From positions 53,958 through 117,957 of the forward strand of contig ONPU01000009.1 of NCBI GenBank assembly GCA_900319795.1: a stretch of 64,000 bases of DNA, written 5' to 3'. The position numbers were made by a program, and so were the translations under genes. Below, piece by piece: positions 1 through 8,331 of the stretch. Every line of letters starts with the position of its first letter. The first letter of the stretch is position 1. The stretch comes from an uncultured Eubacteriales bacterium. Its GTDB lineage: Bacteria; Bacillota; Clostridia; Lachnospirales; Lachnospiraceae. Below the pieces are notes generated by a model. It saw nothing but the letters and a program-made list of their open reading frames with translations. It was not told where the DNA came from and did not search any database.

Positions 1-457
1 GAAGTTCGAGATCAAATTCGCTGACCGTCTCCGTCTTGCCGCCGCCTTCCGCGCTTCCCGGCTTCGGTACGGGCGGGTTCTTTACCCACTCTTCATCCCA
101 TGGCATATAGCCGTACTGGGCCAGAATGCTCTGCAGAATTCCGATCTTATGCCTTCCGGGAGCAAGGCCTCCCTCTTTTTTCACATGGACGATGCCCGCG
201 TCGTCATAGTTCCAGTGTTCCCAGACACAGGTCTTCAGTTCTTCATAAGTACGCGGCGCTTTCCCGTTGATCTCGAAGGTTTGAAGTTCACGGCCGTATT
301 CCGTTCCGTCCACGTTGATGTAATAGCCGTTTACCAGAGACAGGAAGCACCCGCGGTAATCCGCTATACGCACCGCGAACTGGAATCCGATCGCTTTCCC
401 GTCCGCGTCATAATCATTCCTCAGACTGTCCGGTTTGATGAGAAACGCATCAAACAT
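1..457 (-). CDS. DUF6379 protein, C-glycoside deglycosidase beta-subunit type (partial)
   Basis: At least 152 residues are visible; the C-terminus runs off the left edge. The start is ATG at 457, preceded by GGAGGAAATGAAGA. The sequence is beta-rich with blocks such as FQFAVRIADYRGCFLSL, NVDGTEY and VKKEGGLAPGRHKIGI. These parallel the complete DUF6379 protein at 14936-15328 (VTIDGEE, VAKEGGLSKGQHHISV). In characterised systems this family is the small beta subunit that pairs with a TIM-barrel alpha subunit to cleave 3-keto C- (and O-) glycosides. It is the last visible gene of the importer operon, so the imported sugar conjugate may be its substrate (inference). A matching alpha subunit may lie just outside the window. 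Confidence 0.7.
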   Translation of the reverse strand, partial: MFDAFLIKPDSLRNDYDADGKAIGFQFAVRIADYRGCFLSLVNGYYINVDGTEYGRELQTFEINGKAPRTYEELKTCVWEHWNYDDAGIVHVKKEGGLAPGRHKIGILQSILAQYGYMPWDEEWVKNPPVPKPGSAEGGGKTETVSEFDLEL

Positions 458-536
458 TCTTCATTTCCTCCTTCTCTTCGTAAATCTGTAATAGTTAGAT
501 GATTGTTACGTCATTTTCGTTTTAGAAAATGTATTC

Positions 537-1232
537 TCAATGACTGCCATTGTCTTCGCCCGTCTGCTCTTCCTGATCGTAGTCGTTCTTCCACTCCATA
601 TTCCGCTCATCCTCTTCCCTGCGCTGTTCCGGTGTCATATTTCTCCGAAATGCGCGTTCGATGAGTTCACTCGAAAGCCACATGGCGACTCCCGGCATAA
701 GGAGCACCAGCGGTGGCATCAGCCAGATCACGAACGCGGCCCCCGCGAAAGCCAGAAGGATCAGAATATCAAAAGGAAGATTGCCGGCTGTCAGGTACAG
801 GGCATTTTTCATCATACGACCCGTCGTATTCTCAAACCGGGCCACGCACGCGAAAACCCAGATCGCATAGAGCCCGATCAGGATCAGTACGGCACGGATC
901 AGAATTTCCAGACCTCCGACGGCTTTGCCGGCAGCCACAAGTGTTCTCACTGCCCCGATGTTCAATACGAGCACGATGATCATGGCAAGCAAAATCAGCC
1001 AGATCTTAGTCGCCTGACTGAAGTTTCTTTTAAAGCTTTCCCAAAATGAAGACACTGTATAACCGCGGCTGTATTTCAGGTTTTTCTGAATCGTATAGTA
1101 AAATGCCGCTGTGGACGCCCCCGCCGTAAATACGGGTACTGAGAACAGAAGCCACAAAAATGTAACGACGATCAGCGACCCGAGCTTCATAACGCCCGAC
1201 ATCAGGGGACTGTCAAAACTGAATAATTTCAT
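537..1232 (-). CDS. DUF624 (YesL-like) membrane protein
   Basis: The protein has 231 residues and about five or six hydrophobic segments, beginning MKLFSFDSPLMSGVMKLGSLI, the usual opening of DUF624 proteins. The start is placed at ATG 1232, because the longer frame opens with a TTG without a good ribosome site. The C-terminus is charged and acidic (RREEDERNMEWKNDYDQEEQ). DUF624 members are typically encoded with oligosaccharide ABC importers and two-component or AraC regulators; their biochemical role is unknown. Here the gene follows the two permease genes and precedes the DUF6379 gene, consistent with one operon. A hairpin at 1261-1296 separates it from the permease gene. Confidence 0.75.
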   Translation of the reverse strand: MKLFSFDSPLMSGVMKLGSLIVVTFLWLLFSVPVFTAGASTAAFYYTIQKNLKYSRGYTVSSFWESFKRNFSQATKIWLILLAMIIVLVLNIGAVRTLVAAGKAVGGLEILIRAVLILIGLYAIWVFACVARFENTTGRMMKNALYLTAGNLPFDILILLAFAGAAFVIWLMPPLVLLMPGVAMWLSSELIERAFRRNMTPEQRREEDERNMEWKNDYDQEEQTGEDNGSH

Positions 1233-1260
1233 CCGATGAATACGTCTCCAAATAAACAAC

Positions 1261-1296
1261 AGAAGCCACAAAGGGCATCCTCCCCTTGTGACTTCT
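1261..1296 (-). terminator. Intercistronic stem-loop (possible attenuator)
   Basis: On the minus strand a stem starting AGAAGTCACAAGGGG pairs with CCCTTTGTGGCTTCT, with one bulge and one G-U pair. It is followed by a moderately T-rich stretch. It lies between the second permease gene and the DUF624 gene, so it could cut transcription of the distal operon genes or act in mRNA processing. The tail is not a clean U-run, so strength as a terminator is uncertain. Confidence 0.5.
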
Positions 1297-1310
1297 GTAA
1301 CAGAATCCGA

Positions 1311-2228
1311 TTATTCCTTCACGCCGCCAAGAGCGATACCTGCAATAAAGGCCTTCTGGAAGAAGGGGTACAATACCATGATCGGGATGACGCCGATCAC
1401 AGCCATCGCCATACGGATGGAGGAACCCGGCATCTTCGCGGACTGCGCCGCGGCTTCCGCCGATGCGGAGGCAAGTGATGCCAGCGTACTGATGTTATCA
1501 ATGATGCTCTTCAAATACTGCTGCAGAGCATAGAGTTTCATATCCGTGATATAGTACAGACCGTTGGTCCAGTCGTTCCAGTAGCCGAGACCTACCATGA
1601 GGCCGATCGTCGCCAGAATCGGAAGGGACAGCGGGAGCACGATCTTGAAGTAGATATAGAGCTCGCCGGCGCCGTCAATCTTCGCAGCCTCCACAAGGGC
1701 CGGATGGATGTTCGACGCAAAGTTGTTCTTGTACAAAATGATATAGAAACCGTTAAAGAGCAGCGTCGGAATCAGCAGTGCCAGAATACTGTTCTTCATA
1801 TGGAAGAGCTGCGTATACATGATGTAGCTCGGCACAATACCGCCGTTGAACAGCATCGTGAAGAATACCAGGAAGGTCAGAAGTCTGCCTCTCTTATAGT
1901 CTGCGCGGCTCATAACCCATCCGAGCATCGGGCCGATCAGAAGTGAAACCGTTGTGCCCACGATCGTGATAAAGAATGTAATTCCGTACGACCTCAACAC
2001 CTGCTTGCCGTTGGATTTGAAGAGGTACTCATACGCATAGGCAGAGAACTTTCTCGGCCAGAAGTTGTACCCCTCACGGAGCAGTGTACTCTCTTCCGTA
2101 AGCGATGAGGAAACAAGAAGGATAAAAGGTACAATCGCGCAGAATGCGAAAATCGCCAGAATAATAATGATAATTGCCTGATAAGTACGGTCAGCCGGGG
2201 ATTTTACACTAGAATCTTCCATATTCAT
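1311..2228 (-). CDS. Carbohydrate ABC transporter permease (YtcP/AraQ type)
   Basis: The protein has 305 residues with six predicted membrane helices. It carries the permease EAA loop (ALVEAAKIDGAGELYIYFKIVLPLSLP, split here as the EAA-x3-G-x9-I-x-LP pattern). The start at ATG 2228 has an excellent AAAGGAGGAC site; a second ATG two codons later is also possible. It forms the inner-membrane channel with the larger permease encoded 15 bases upstream and with the binding protein at 3695-5464. No ATPase gene is present nearby, which is common for this importer class because a shared MsmX-type ATPase usually serves several importers. Confidence 0.9.
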   Translation of the reverse strand: MNMEDSSVKSPADRTYQAIIIIILAIFAFCAIVPFILLVSSSLTEESTLLREGYNFWPRKFSAYAYEYLFKSNGKQVLRSYGITFFITIVGTTVSLLIGPMLGWVMSRADYKRGRLLTFLVFFTMLFNGGIVPSYIMYTQLFHMKNSILALLIPTLLFNGFYIILYKNNFASNIHPALVEAAKIDGAGELYIYFKIVLPLSLPILATIGLMVGLGYWNDWTNGLYYITDMKLYALQQYLKSIIDNISTLASLASASAEAAAQSAKMPGSSIRMAMAVIGVIPIMVLYPFFQKAFIAGIALGGVKE

Positions 2229-2243
2229 GTCCTCCTTTCCTTC

Positions 2244-3614
2244 TTAGAATAATGCGTTCTGCTCATCGACCCTGCGGACGATGGAGTTGACAACCATGAC
2301 CAGGATAAATCCGACGATCGCCTGATAGGTCGATGCAGCGGAAGACACGCCGATGTTGTTCATGGTCATGAGGAAACGGTACACATAGGTATCAATCGTA
2401 TCCGTCACGGATCTCAGTGCGCCGGAATCCAGCGGGACCTGATAGAAAAGACCGAAGTCCGAATACATGATACGGCCGACCTGAAGCATAAACAGAGTCA
2501 TGATTGTGGGCTTTAAAAGCGGCAGCGTGATGAACTTGATTTTCTGCCATCTGGTTGCGCCGTCGATCGAAGCCGCTTCATAGATGCTCTTGTCGATGCC
2601 GACGATCGAAGACAGGAAGATAATTCCGTTGTAACCGGCCATCTTCCAGATGTTGATAAAGATCAGCACGAACGGCCAGTACTTCGGTTCACTGTAGAAG
2701 TTGATGTTTGTTCCGAGTACGTGGTTGACAAGACCCGCGTCATTGGAGAAGAACGCATAGACGATGTAGGCCACAATAACGTAACTGATCAGCTGCGGCA
2801 GCAGAATGCTCGTCTGGAAGAACTTCTGCAGAATGCTGCTCATGATGTCCGAAAGGCAGATGCCCACGACCACGCCGACGATGATGCCGAGCACGATGAA
2901 CGCAATATTGTAGAGCAATGTGTTCTTCGTAATCTTGAAAGCATCCGATGCCAGAATTCCTCCCGATGCCGAAACGAACAGGGGTTTGAAATTGTTAAGG
3001 CCGTTCCACGGGCTCTTGAAGATACCGACGCTGTAGTCGATCTTCTTGAACGCAATCATAATACCAGCCATCGGAATATAGTTGTTGATGAAGAAGTAAA
3101 GCATGCCGGGCACTGCCATGAAATCCAGTGCGGAGAGAACTTTCATCTTCCACAGCGCCCACAGAGTCCAGATCAGAACCAGGAATCCGCATATAAGAGC
3201 GATAATGCTGCCCACGGAAACCGTGATGTTCTTGCCTTTCGAAATCTGTCCGGAGATAGAAGACGCAAAGAACATATTGCAGGCAAGCGAAACAATTGAA
3301 GCTGCGGCTGCAATCAGCATGCCCTTATCCGCTGAAAAAACACTGCACAGAACACCTGCCAGAATGATTGCGACCGCAGCCACAAGCATCAGGATTACCG
3401 GTACGCTCGGCGTCAGAACAACTTTTCCTCCACAGATCGTTTTACCGCTGATCAGCGACATACCTGACAGCGTATATCGTGCTTTTTTATAGGTATATCC
3501 CACAAACGGAAGGAAAGTCATGACCCCCATGACAAGGCCTGCCAGAATCAGTTCGATTCTAAGCGACTTTTCTCCTGCTTCAGGAATACGCATTAGAGAA
3601 GACTTTTTGTCCAC
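2244..3614 (-). CDS. Carbohydrate ABC transporter permease (LplB type) with an N-terminal membrane extension
   Basis: The C-terminal ~300 residues are a standard LplB-like permease with the EAA loop (SIYEAASIDGATRWQKI). About 150 extra residues at the N-terminus hold three or four additional hydrophobic segments, making the protein longer (456 aa) than the usual ~310. The start is placed at GTG 3614, which has GGGAGGT eight bases upstream. The ATG at 3686 has no good ribosome site and would put a strong hairpin (3648-3671) inside the coding region. The gene follows the binding-protein gene and is 15 bases from the next permease gene. Confidence 0.85.
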   Translation of the reverse strand: MDKKSSLMRIPEAGEKSLRIELILAGLVMGVMTFLPFVGYTYKKARYTLSGMSLISGKTICGGKVVLTPSVPVILMLVAAVAIILAGVLCSVFSADKGMLIAAAASIVSLACNMFFASSISGQISKGKNITVSVGSIIALICGFLVLIWTLWALWKMKVLSALDFMAVPGMLYFFINNYIPMAGIMIAFKKIDYSVGIFKSPWNGLNNFKPLFVSASGGILASDAFKITKNTLLYNIAFIVLGIIVGVVVGICLSDIMSSILQKFFQTSILLPQLISYVIVAYIVYAFFSNDAGLVNHVLGTNINFYSEPKYWPFVLIFINIWKMAGYNGIIFLSSIVGIDKSIYEAASIDGATRWQKIKFITLPLLKPTIMTLFMLQVGRIMYSDFGLFYQVPLDSGALRSVTDTIDTYVYRFLMTMNNIGVSSAASTYQAIVGFILVMVVNSIVRRVDEQNALF

Positions 3615-3647
3615 TTCAGATACCTCCCTTGCCGGATTTGAATCAGT

Positions 3648-3671
3648 AAGGAGCGCGCGGGCGCGCCCCTT
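3648..3671 (-). other. GC-rich intergenic stem-loop after the binding-protein gene
   Basis: AAGGAGCGCGC and GCGCGCCCCTT form an 11-bp stem (one G-U pair in the minus-strand RNA) in the gap between the binding-protein stop (3695) and the GTG start of the permease (3614). Hairpins here are known in many importer operons, where they stabilise the upstream message so that the binding protein is made in excess. No U-run follows, so it is not a classic terminator. Confidence 0.6.
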
Positions 3672-3694
3672 CTGTACTTTAATCATTCCGTAAT

Positions 3695-5464
3695 TTACTT
3701 AGATGCAAGCCATTCATCCAGCTGTGCCTGATAGGTATCAAGCAATGTCTGCATGCCGGCGCCGTACAGTTCGCTGACGAATTTCTCAAGCTGAGCATCC
3801 GTATCGGAAACCGTACCTGCGCTGAGCGGCGGATAATAAGTATCGACAACGTTCTTGACCGCCGCTACCGTATCAGCCACATCCGTTGCGTCTACAGCAA
3901 AGCCGAAGTACTTGGAAACTTCCAGTTCCGCATTCGCGGCCTTCTGGCGTTCACGAAGAGTTTCCGCATCATCAGAATCCCACGGAATCGTTTCCAGACG
4001 GTTGCCATAGAGGAAGTCTGCCGTATGATAAGCGTTTTGTTCATTCATGCCTTCTGCGTAAGTTGCGGTACCCTTGTCTGTTCTGACCCAGTCAACGCCT
4101 TCCACACCCCAGGCGATGGTATCTCTGTATTCCGGATCATCCCAGATGAGGTTCAGAAGGGCTACTGCGCGGTCCTGGTCAACCGTTGTGACCGGTACAC
4201 ACATACCGAACTTGGTGAAGGAAGCCGTATTGACCTTGCACGGAGTGATGTCAACCTGGATATCCGGGAATCCTGTCTGAGACTCAACAAGCGCCTGGTT
4301 GCCCATCTCGACCGCGTGCATCATGCCCATACCGACCTGGTTCTTGATCAGAGTCGAGCCATAGTCCTGAGCCGTCTGTGCATCTTTGTAGATGAGGCCG
4401 GCATCATACCAGTCTTTGACCATGCGGATGCCATCCTGCCATTTTTCATTTTCAAAATAGCACTTGACCTTATCGTCTGCCGGATCAATGTAGATATACT
4501 GATAGCTGTCACCGCCGCAGTCAAGCCATTCCGCATCGGCGAAGCTGCCGTTGCCTACAGCATAAGGCTGAGGAGTCAGAACCGTGCCCTGGTTGTCCAT
4601 GTTGACGAATCCGTTGATATCCGGATTTGCTTCCACAGCCTTCGCGACCGCTTCCTTGACTTCATCAAAGCTGGTCGCATTCTTGATGGCATCCGCCACA
4701 CCGGCTGCTTCCATGAGGTCGCCTCTGATATCAATCGAGCATGTTCCGGACATATCCTGCAGAACGCCGACGCCGTAGACACCGCCGTCTCTGGAAGTCG
4801 CTTCCAGATAGTCGGTATCCGCATCCGGTCTCATATACTTCAGGATGCCCTGGCCATATTCTTCGAGAGATTCAGAAATGTCGCAAAGCTGCTTCTGATT
4901 CATGAAGGACTGATAGCCGGCTGCCGGGATCGGTGTGAACATGACGAGGTCAAGCTGTTCGCCGCCCTGAAGCATCATAGGAACCTGTGTGATATAGGAG
5001 CCGCCGTCGAACCAGGTATAGTCGACTGTCGCATTGATTTTTGCAAGAGAGATCTCATTGAGTTTTTCTTCGATATGGTCTGTAATATCCGACGGGATCG
5101 GGCCGAGGGCCATCAGCGCAACCTTCAGTTCCACCGGGTCATCGTCAAAATCGATGTCGCCGACCGGGGCTGATTCTTCTGCCGCTTCAGCTTCTTCTGC
5201 CGGAGCTTCTTCCGCTGCTTCCTCTTCAGCCGGTGCTTCTTCTTCAACAGCTTCTTCCGCCGGGGCTTCTTCTTCAGCCGCTGCTTCTTCTTCAACCGCT
5301 GCTTCTTCTTCAGCCGGAGCTTCCTCTTCAGCCGGAGCTTCCTCCTCAGCTGCCGCCTCCGTTGCCGCTTCTCCTGCCGGTGCGGCTTCCTCTGCACCGC
5401 AGCCTGCAAGGAGGGACATTCCCATTGCTGCAGTCAAAAGCAGTGCTACGATCTTTTTCTTCAT
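3695..5464 (-). CDS. Extracellular solute-binding lipoprotein with a long acidic Ala/Glu/Pro linker
   Basis: The protein has 589 residues. It begins MKKKIVALLLTAAMGMSLLAGCG, a lipoprotein signal with lipobox LAGC and Cys22 as the lipidated residue. Residues about 24-105 are a repetitive Ala/Glu/Pro linker (EEEAPAEEEA units). The rest is an LplA-like family 1 binding domain of ~480 residues. The start at ATG 5464 has AGAAAGGAGAAAAC upstream. It is the first gene of the importer operon and should capture the substrate outside the membrane. The substrate cannot be read from the sequence; the neighbouring GH39-AraC regulator and DUF6379 gene suggest a glycoside. The linker is unusually long. Confidence 0.9.
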   Translation of the reverse strand: MKKKIVALLLTAAMGMSLLAGCGAEEAAPAGEAATEAAAEEEAPAEEEAPAEEEAAVEEEAAAEEEAPAEEAVEEEAPAEEEAAEEAPAEEAEAAEESAPVGDIDFDDDPVELKVALMALGPIPSDITDHIEEKLNEISLAKINATVDYTWFDGGSYITQVPMMLQGGEQLDLVMFTPIPAAGYQSFMNQKQLCDISESLEEYGQGILKYMRPDADTDYLEATSRDGGVYGVGVLQDMSGTCSIDIRGDLMEAAGVADAIKNATSFDEVKEAVAKAVEANPDINGFVNMDNQGTVLTPQPYAVGNGSFADAEWLDCGGDSYQYIYIDPADDKVKCYFENEKWQDGIRMVKDWYDAGLIYKDAQTAQDYGSTLIKNQVGMGMMHAVEMGNQALVESQTGFPDIQVDITPCKVNTASFTKFGMCVPVTTVDQDRAVALLNLIWDDPEYRDTIAWGVEGVDWVRTDKGTATYAEGMNEQNAYHTADFLYGNRLETIPWDSDDAETLRERQKAANAELEVSKYFGFAVDATDVADTVAAVKNVVDTYYPPLSAGTVSDTDAQLEKFVSELYGAGMQTLLDTYQAQLDEWLASK

Positions 5465-5540
5465 GTTTTCTCCTTTCTTATGAAACAATTTCATATGCCG
5501 GACACGCTCCGACACAGTTTCCGATACTGCTGTAAGTGTT

Positions 5541-5569
5541 ATTGTATCAATCCGGTCACAAATTGACAC
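5541..5569 (-). promoter_or_regulatory. Predicted promoter of the importer operon
   Basis: On the minus strand GTGTCA (5564-5569) and TACAAT (5541-5546) are 17 bases apart, giving a start point near 5534 and a leader of about 70 bases. The -35 matches the consensus at only four of six positions, as expected for a promoter that needs an activator. The AGGTCA box at 5596-5612 lies about 30 bases upstream of the -35. Confidence 0.45.
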
Positions 5570-5595
5570 GCATCCCATTTTTCATAAATAAGTTA

Positions 5596-5612
5596 AAAAA
5601 TGACCTGTTTGT
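5596..5612 (-). promoter_or_regulatory. Candidate activator box, TGACCTGTTT type
   Basis: The plus strand reads AAAAATGACCTGTTTGT. Near-identical boxes lie upstream of the dehydrogenase gene (21602-21618) and the TIM-barrel gene (35099-35115), and a weaker one is at 5646-5660 (ATTTTGACCTCTTC). The position fits a binding site for an AraC-type activator, of which three are encoded nearby. Which protein binds is unknown. Confidence 0.4.
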
Positions 5613-5698
5613 TTGTCCCAGAGTCAAAGCGTCACGGTCTGCAATTATTTTGACCTCTTCATAGCTAATAAAAGATCTTTCAGGAGCCTTAAGCTTCT

Positions 5699-8101
5699 TT
5701 AGGCACCGTAAAAGATACGCATCAGCGTGATTTCATTAGGAAGAAGGTTCTCTTCGATCAGCAGTTCACCGTCCCGGCTTTCCATTTTCTGGATCATCAT
5801 ATTCGGCTGACTTGCCCGGCGGATATAGTGAAGGTCATTTCTGGACAATTCCTCTTCATAGCCGAGGTCATCCCAGATCTTCATTACACTGCCGAGCTGG
5901 TCATTGATCCGGTACACCTTCACGCGGTAGGTTCCGTTTGTAACCCCTTCCAGCTTGATCCGAAGATGAAGGGTCTTCCTTCCCTCGTAGTATTTCCACA
6001 TGGCGGAGCGTTCCATCTCTGTTTCCGCCGTCAGATAATAGTTATAATTGAGAATCTGCTGGTTATGGCAGACAATCGCGTAATTGTCGTGAAGGTCCGA
6101 CGTAATCAGGCAGTTCCCGTCATGTCCTATGTAATAAGGGAACAGGCGGCTCAGGAAATTGAACGCGAAGGCCGCCGGCTTCATGACGGTATCTTTTGTC
6201 AAAAGTCCCGTACCTCCGAAGAGAAGCTCCGGCGTATCGTAACTGGCATACTGCAGGTCACTTCCCGCGCCATAGGCCGCGTCCGAAACCTTTCCGTAGA
6301 TATCCAGCATATTCTTGATGATATAGGCACCTTTAAACGTGGTGTCATTGACGTAATTCCTGACGCTCGGCGTCAGGTTCCACTCTGTAAGATACAGGGG
6401 AAGATCCCACATGCCGGCTTCCGTCATCAGCGCCTTTTCACGTGTCAGAAGATGCAGCAGTGCTTCGTTGTCGGTATTTCGTTTCGCGAAACGATCAATT
6501 CCGTCCTCCCGTCTCTCATAGGCATAGAATCCGACGGAAAGAAAATCCGGACGATAGGAACTGTCATTCCATTTTTTCAGAACCTGAAGCCGCTTTTCAT
6601 GTCCGATGTCCATGCGGATGCCGTATCCGCCCACCTGGATCCGGTCGTTGCACTTCTTAATTGCCTGACGGGTCACGCGGAACAGCTGAAGATACCGGTC
6701 GGTATTGCCGTTGAGATCCGCGTTTACGCGCCAGCTTTCATCAAACCACAGCTCGAAGCGCCAGTCATCCAGAAGGTTCTGTCCGTAGCGTTTGGAAAGG
6801 TGGCGCATAAAAGCCTGCATCAGTTCTTCCCAGCGCTCCGTCGTATAGTCGTCCATCGAGATCTGCTTGTGCTCTTTTGTATTGCCTACCGTGTAATGGA
6901 TCATCCGGGGCTTCAATCCCAGCTCAATATGGGGTTTCATTCCGAGTTCCAGGATATAGTCGAGCACCGAATCGATCTGTCCGAAATTCCATGTCTCCTG
7001 ATTCGGGGAAATAAAGAACTCTTCCGTAAAAAGTCCCCAGAAGCGGACATATTCAAATCCGAGAGAGTTGTGAAGTAAAGAGAGATGCTCTCTTACGGCA
7101 GAGTGGAGCAGATTCGCGGCATCTCCGAAATTGATCGTATGGCCCCAGGTACTCTTCAGAGCATCGTAAAACTGAACGGAGAACTCTCCGCCGGCCTCGA
7201 GGACTTCCCGTTCGGCCTCTTCCGGCAGAAGCTTTTTCTCCAGCATCTGTTCCAGACGCTTTTCCAGTTCCTGCTGATGAGCCGGATCGCTGTTTTCCGC
7301 GTTTTTCAGTGCTCTCTTACGGAATTCCGAGGGCGTCTGTCCGTAGACCTTCTTAAACACTTTGTTGAAAAGTGCCGCCGACGTAAATCCGTTGTTATAG
7401 GCAATTCTGGTAATCGGTTCATCGGAATAGAGAAGGTCATCCGCCGCGTGAAGCGTCCTCACGTTCGTCAGATAACCGGCGAAGCTCATTCCGTAATTCT
7501 TTTTGAAGAAGCGGGAAAGATATCCGTTGGAAAGATAGAGTTTTTCCGAGAGATCCTTCATGCTGATCGGCTGATCATAATTGTTGTAGATATAATTGTC
7601 GATCTGGCGGAGGCGGTCTTCATAGCGGTCCCCTTCGTCACTTTTCCGCATGTCTCCGACGCGGAGCATAAAGTGGGCGATGAGATAATCCAGAATCCCG
7701 TAGCAGTCGGCAAGATAGCCCAGGGATTCCTCGTATTCCCTGTTCTCGATATAGTGCTGGAGCATAGCCCGAAGAAGCTTCCGGAGTCGTTCGTACTTGT
7801 CACTGTCAAGCGTTGAAGAATCGCACCAGAAGATCGCTTCACCGATATCGGAATTTTCCGTTACAAGTTTATAGTTGATCAGAAGACGCAGCCAGAACAG
7901 TCCGTGTGTATTCCTGTAGACATGCTTTCTGTTGGCGTTGATCACACAGACATCCCCGTCCTTCAGCCGGGAAACGCGTCCTTCAATATCCACGTCCATG
8001 GCCCCTTCCAGGACATAGATCAATTCCACGTTCTGATGAAAATGTTCCCCCTCTTTGACCTCATCCAGTATTTCCAGTCTGAAATGTTCTTTTTTGACCA
8101 T
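5699..8101 (-). CDS. AraC-family regulator fused to a GH39-like domain
   Basis: The protein has 800 residues. An N-terminal cupin sensor (HFHQNVELIYVLEG, GDVCVINANRKH) is followed by a complete AraC DNA-binding domain at about 165-270, with two helix-turn-helix units (ISMKDLSEKLYLSNGYLSRFF and ITRIAYNNGFTSAALFNKVFKK). From about 310 onward the sequence is a GH39/beta-xylosidase-like barrel. Its nucleophile motif is kept (LYLTEWNLT), but the acid/base site reads ELWFDES in place of the usual WNEP. No signal peptide is present, so it acts in the cytoplasm. It lies upstream of the importer operon on the same strand and probably activates it in response to a glycoside. The ribosome site is weak (GCGAGGTTTAA). 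Confidence 0.85.
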   Translation of the reverse strand: MVKKEHFRLEILDEVKEGEHFHQNVELIYVLEGAMDVDIEGRVSRLKDGDVCVINANRKHVYRNTHGLFWLRLLINYKLVTENSDIGEAIFWCDSSTLDSDKYERLRKLLRAMLQHYIENREYEESLGYLADCYGILDYLIAHFMLRVGDMRKSDEGDRYEDRLRQIDNYIYNNYDQPISMKDLSEKLYLSNGYLSRFFKKNYGMSFAGYLTNVRTLHAADDLLYSDEPITRIAYNNGFTSAALFNKVFKKVYGQTPSEFRKRALKNAENSDPAHQQELEKRLEQMLEKKLLPEEAEREVLEAGGEFSVQFYDALKSTWGHTINFGDAANLLHSAVREHLSLLHNSLGFEYVRFWGLFTEEFFISPNQETWNFGQIDSVLDYILELGMKPHIELGLKPRMIHYTVGNTKEHKQISMDDYTTERWEELMQAFMRHLSKRYGQNLLDDWRFELWFDESWRVNADLNGNTDRYLQLFRVTRQAIKKCNDRIQVGGYGIRMDIGHEKRLQVLKKWNDSSYRPDFLSVGFYAYERREDGIDRFAKRNTDNEALLHLLTREKALMTEAGMWDLPLYLTEWNLTPSVRNYVNDTTFKGAYIIKNMLDIYGKVSDAAYGAGSDLQYASYDTPELLFGGTGLLTKDTVMKPAAFAFNFLSRLFPYYIGHDGNCLITSDLHDNYAIVCHNQQILNYNYYLTAETEMERSAMWKYYEGRKTLHLRIKLEGVTNGTYRVKVYRINDQLGSVMKIWDDLGYEEELSRNDLHYIRRASQPNMMIQKMESRDGELLIEENLLPNEITLMRIFYGA

Positions 8102-8274
8102 TTAAACCTCGCGCTCTTAAAGTATTCTTCGGACATTTCCCTTAGAAACAGTAATTCTTCCCTTTCTATCTATTATGATCATCACGCCGGTTTTCAGGGC
8201 TTATTATTTACTTATTATCTGCTGATATAAGCGCATTTTTTAATTAGTTTCAATTATTTTCGTTATAAACATTC

Positions 8275-8302
8275 AAAAGAGAAGGCCAAAGCCTTCTCTT
8301 TT
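8275..8302. terminator. Terminator at the end of the lyase/thiolase/ACP operon
   Basis: AAAAGAGAAGGC and GCCTTCTCTTTT form a perfect 12-bp stem with loop CAAA. T-runs occur on both strands, so it can work in both directions. It lies just past the stop of the phosphotransacylase gene (8332). The rest of the 8102-8331 gap is AT-rich and shows no gene. Confidence 0.85.
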
Positions 8303-8331
8303 TGAAAAACCGGATCTGTTTGGGTGATGAC

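Noticed and set aside
5150-5401. Assembly artefact in the Glu/Ala repeat of the binding protein
   Set aside because: Repeat units vary at the nucleotide level and keep the frame, as in natural linkers.
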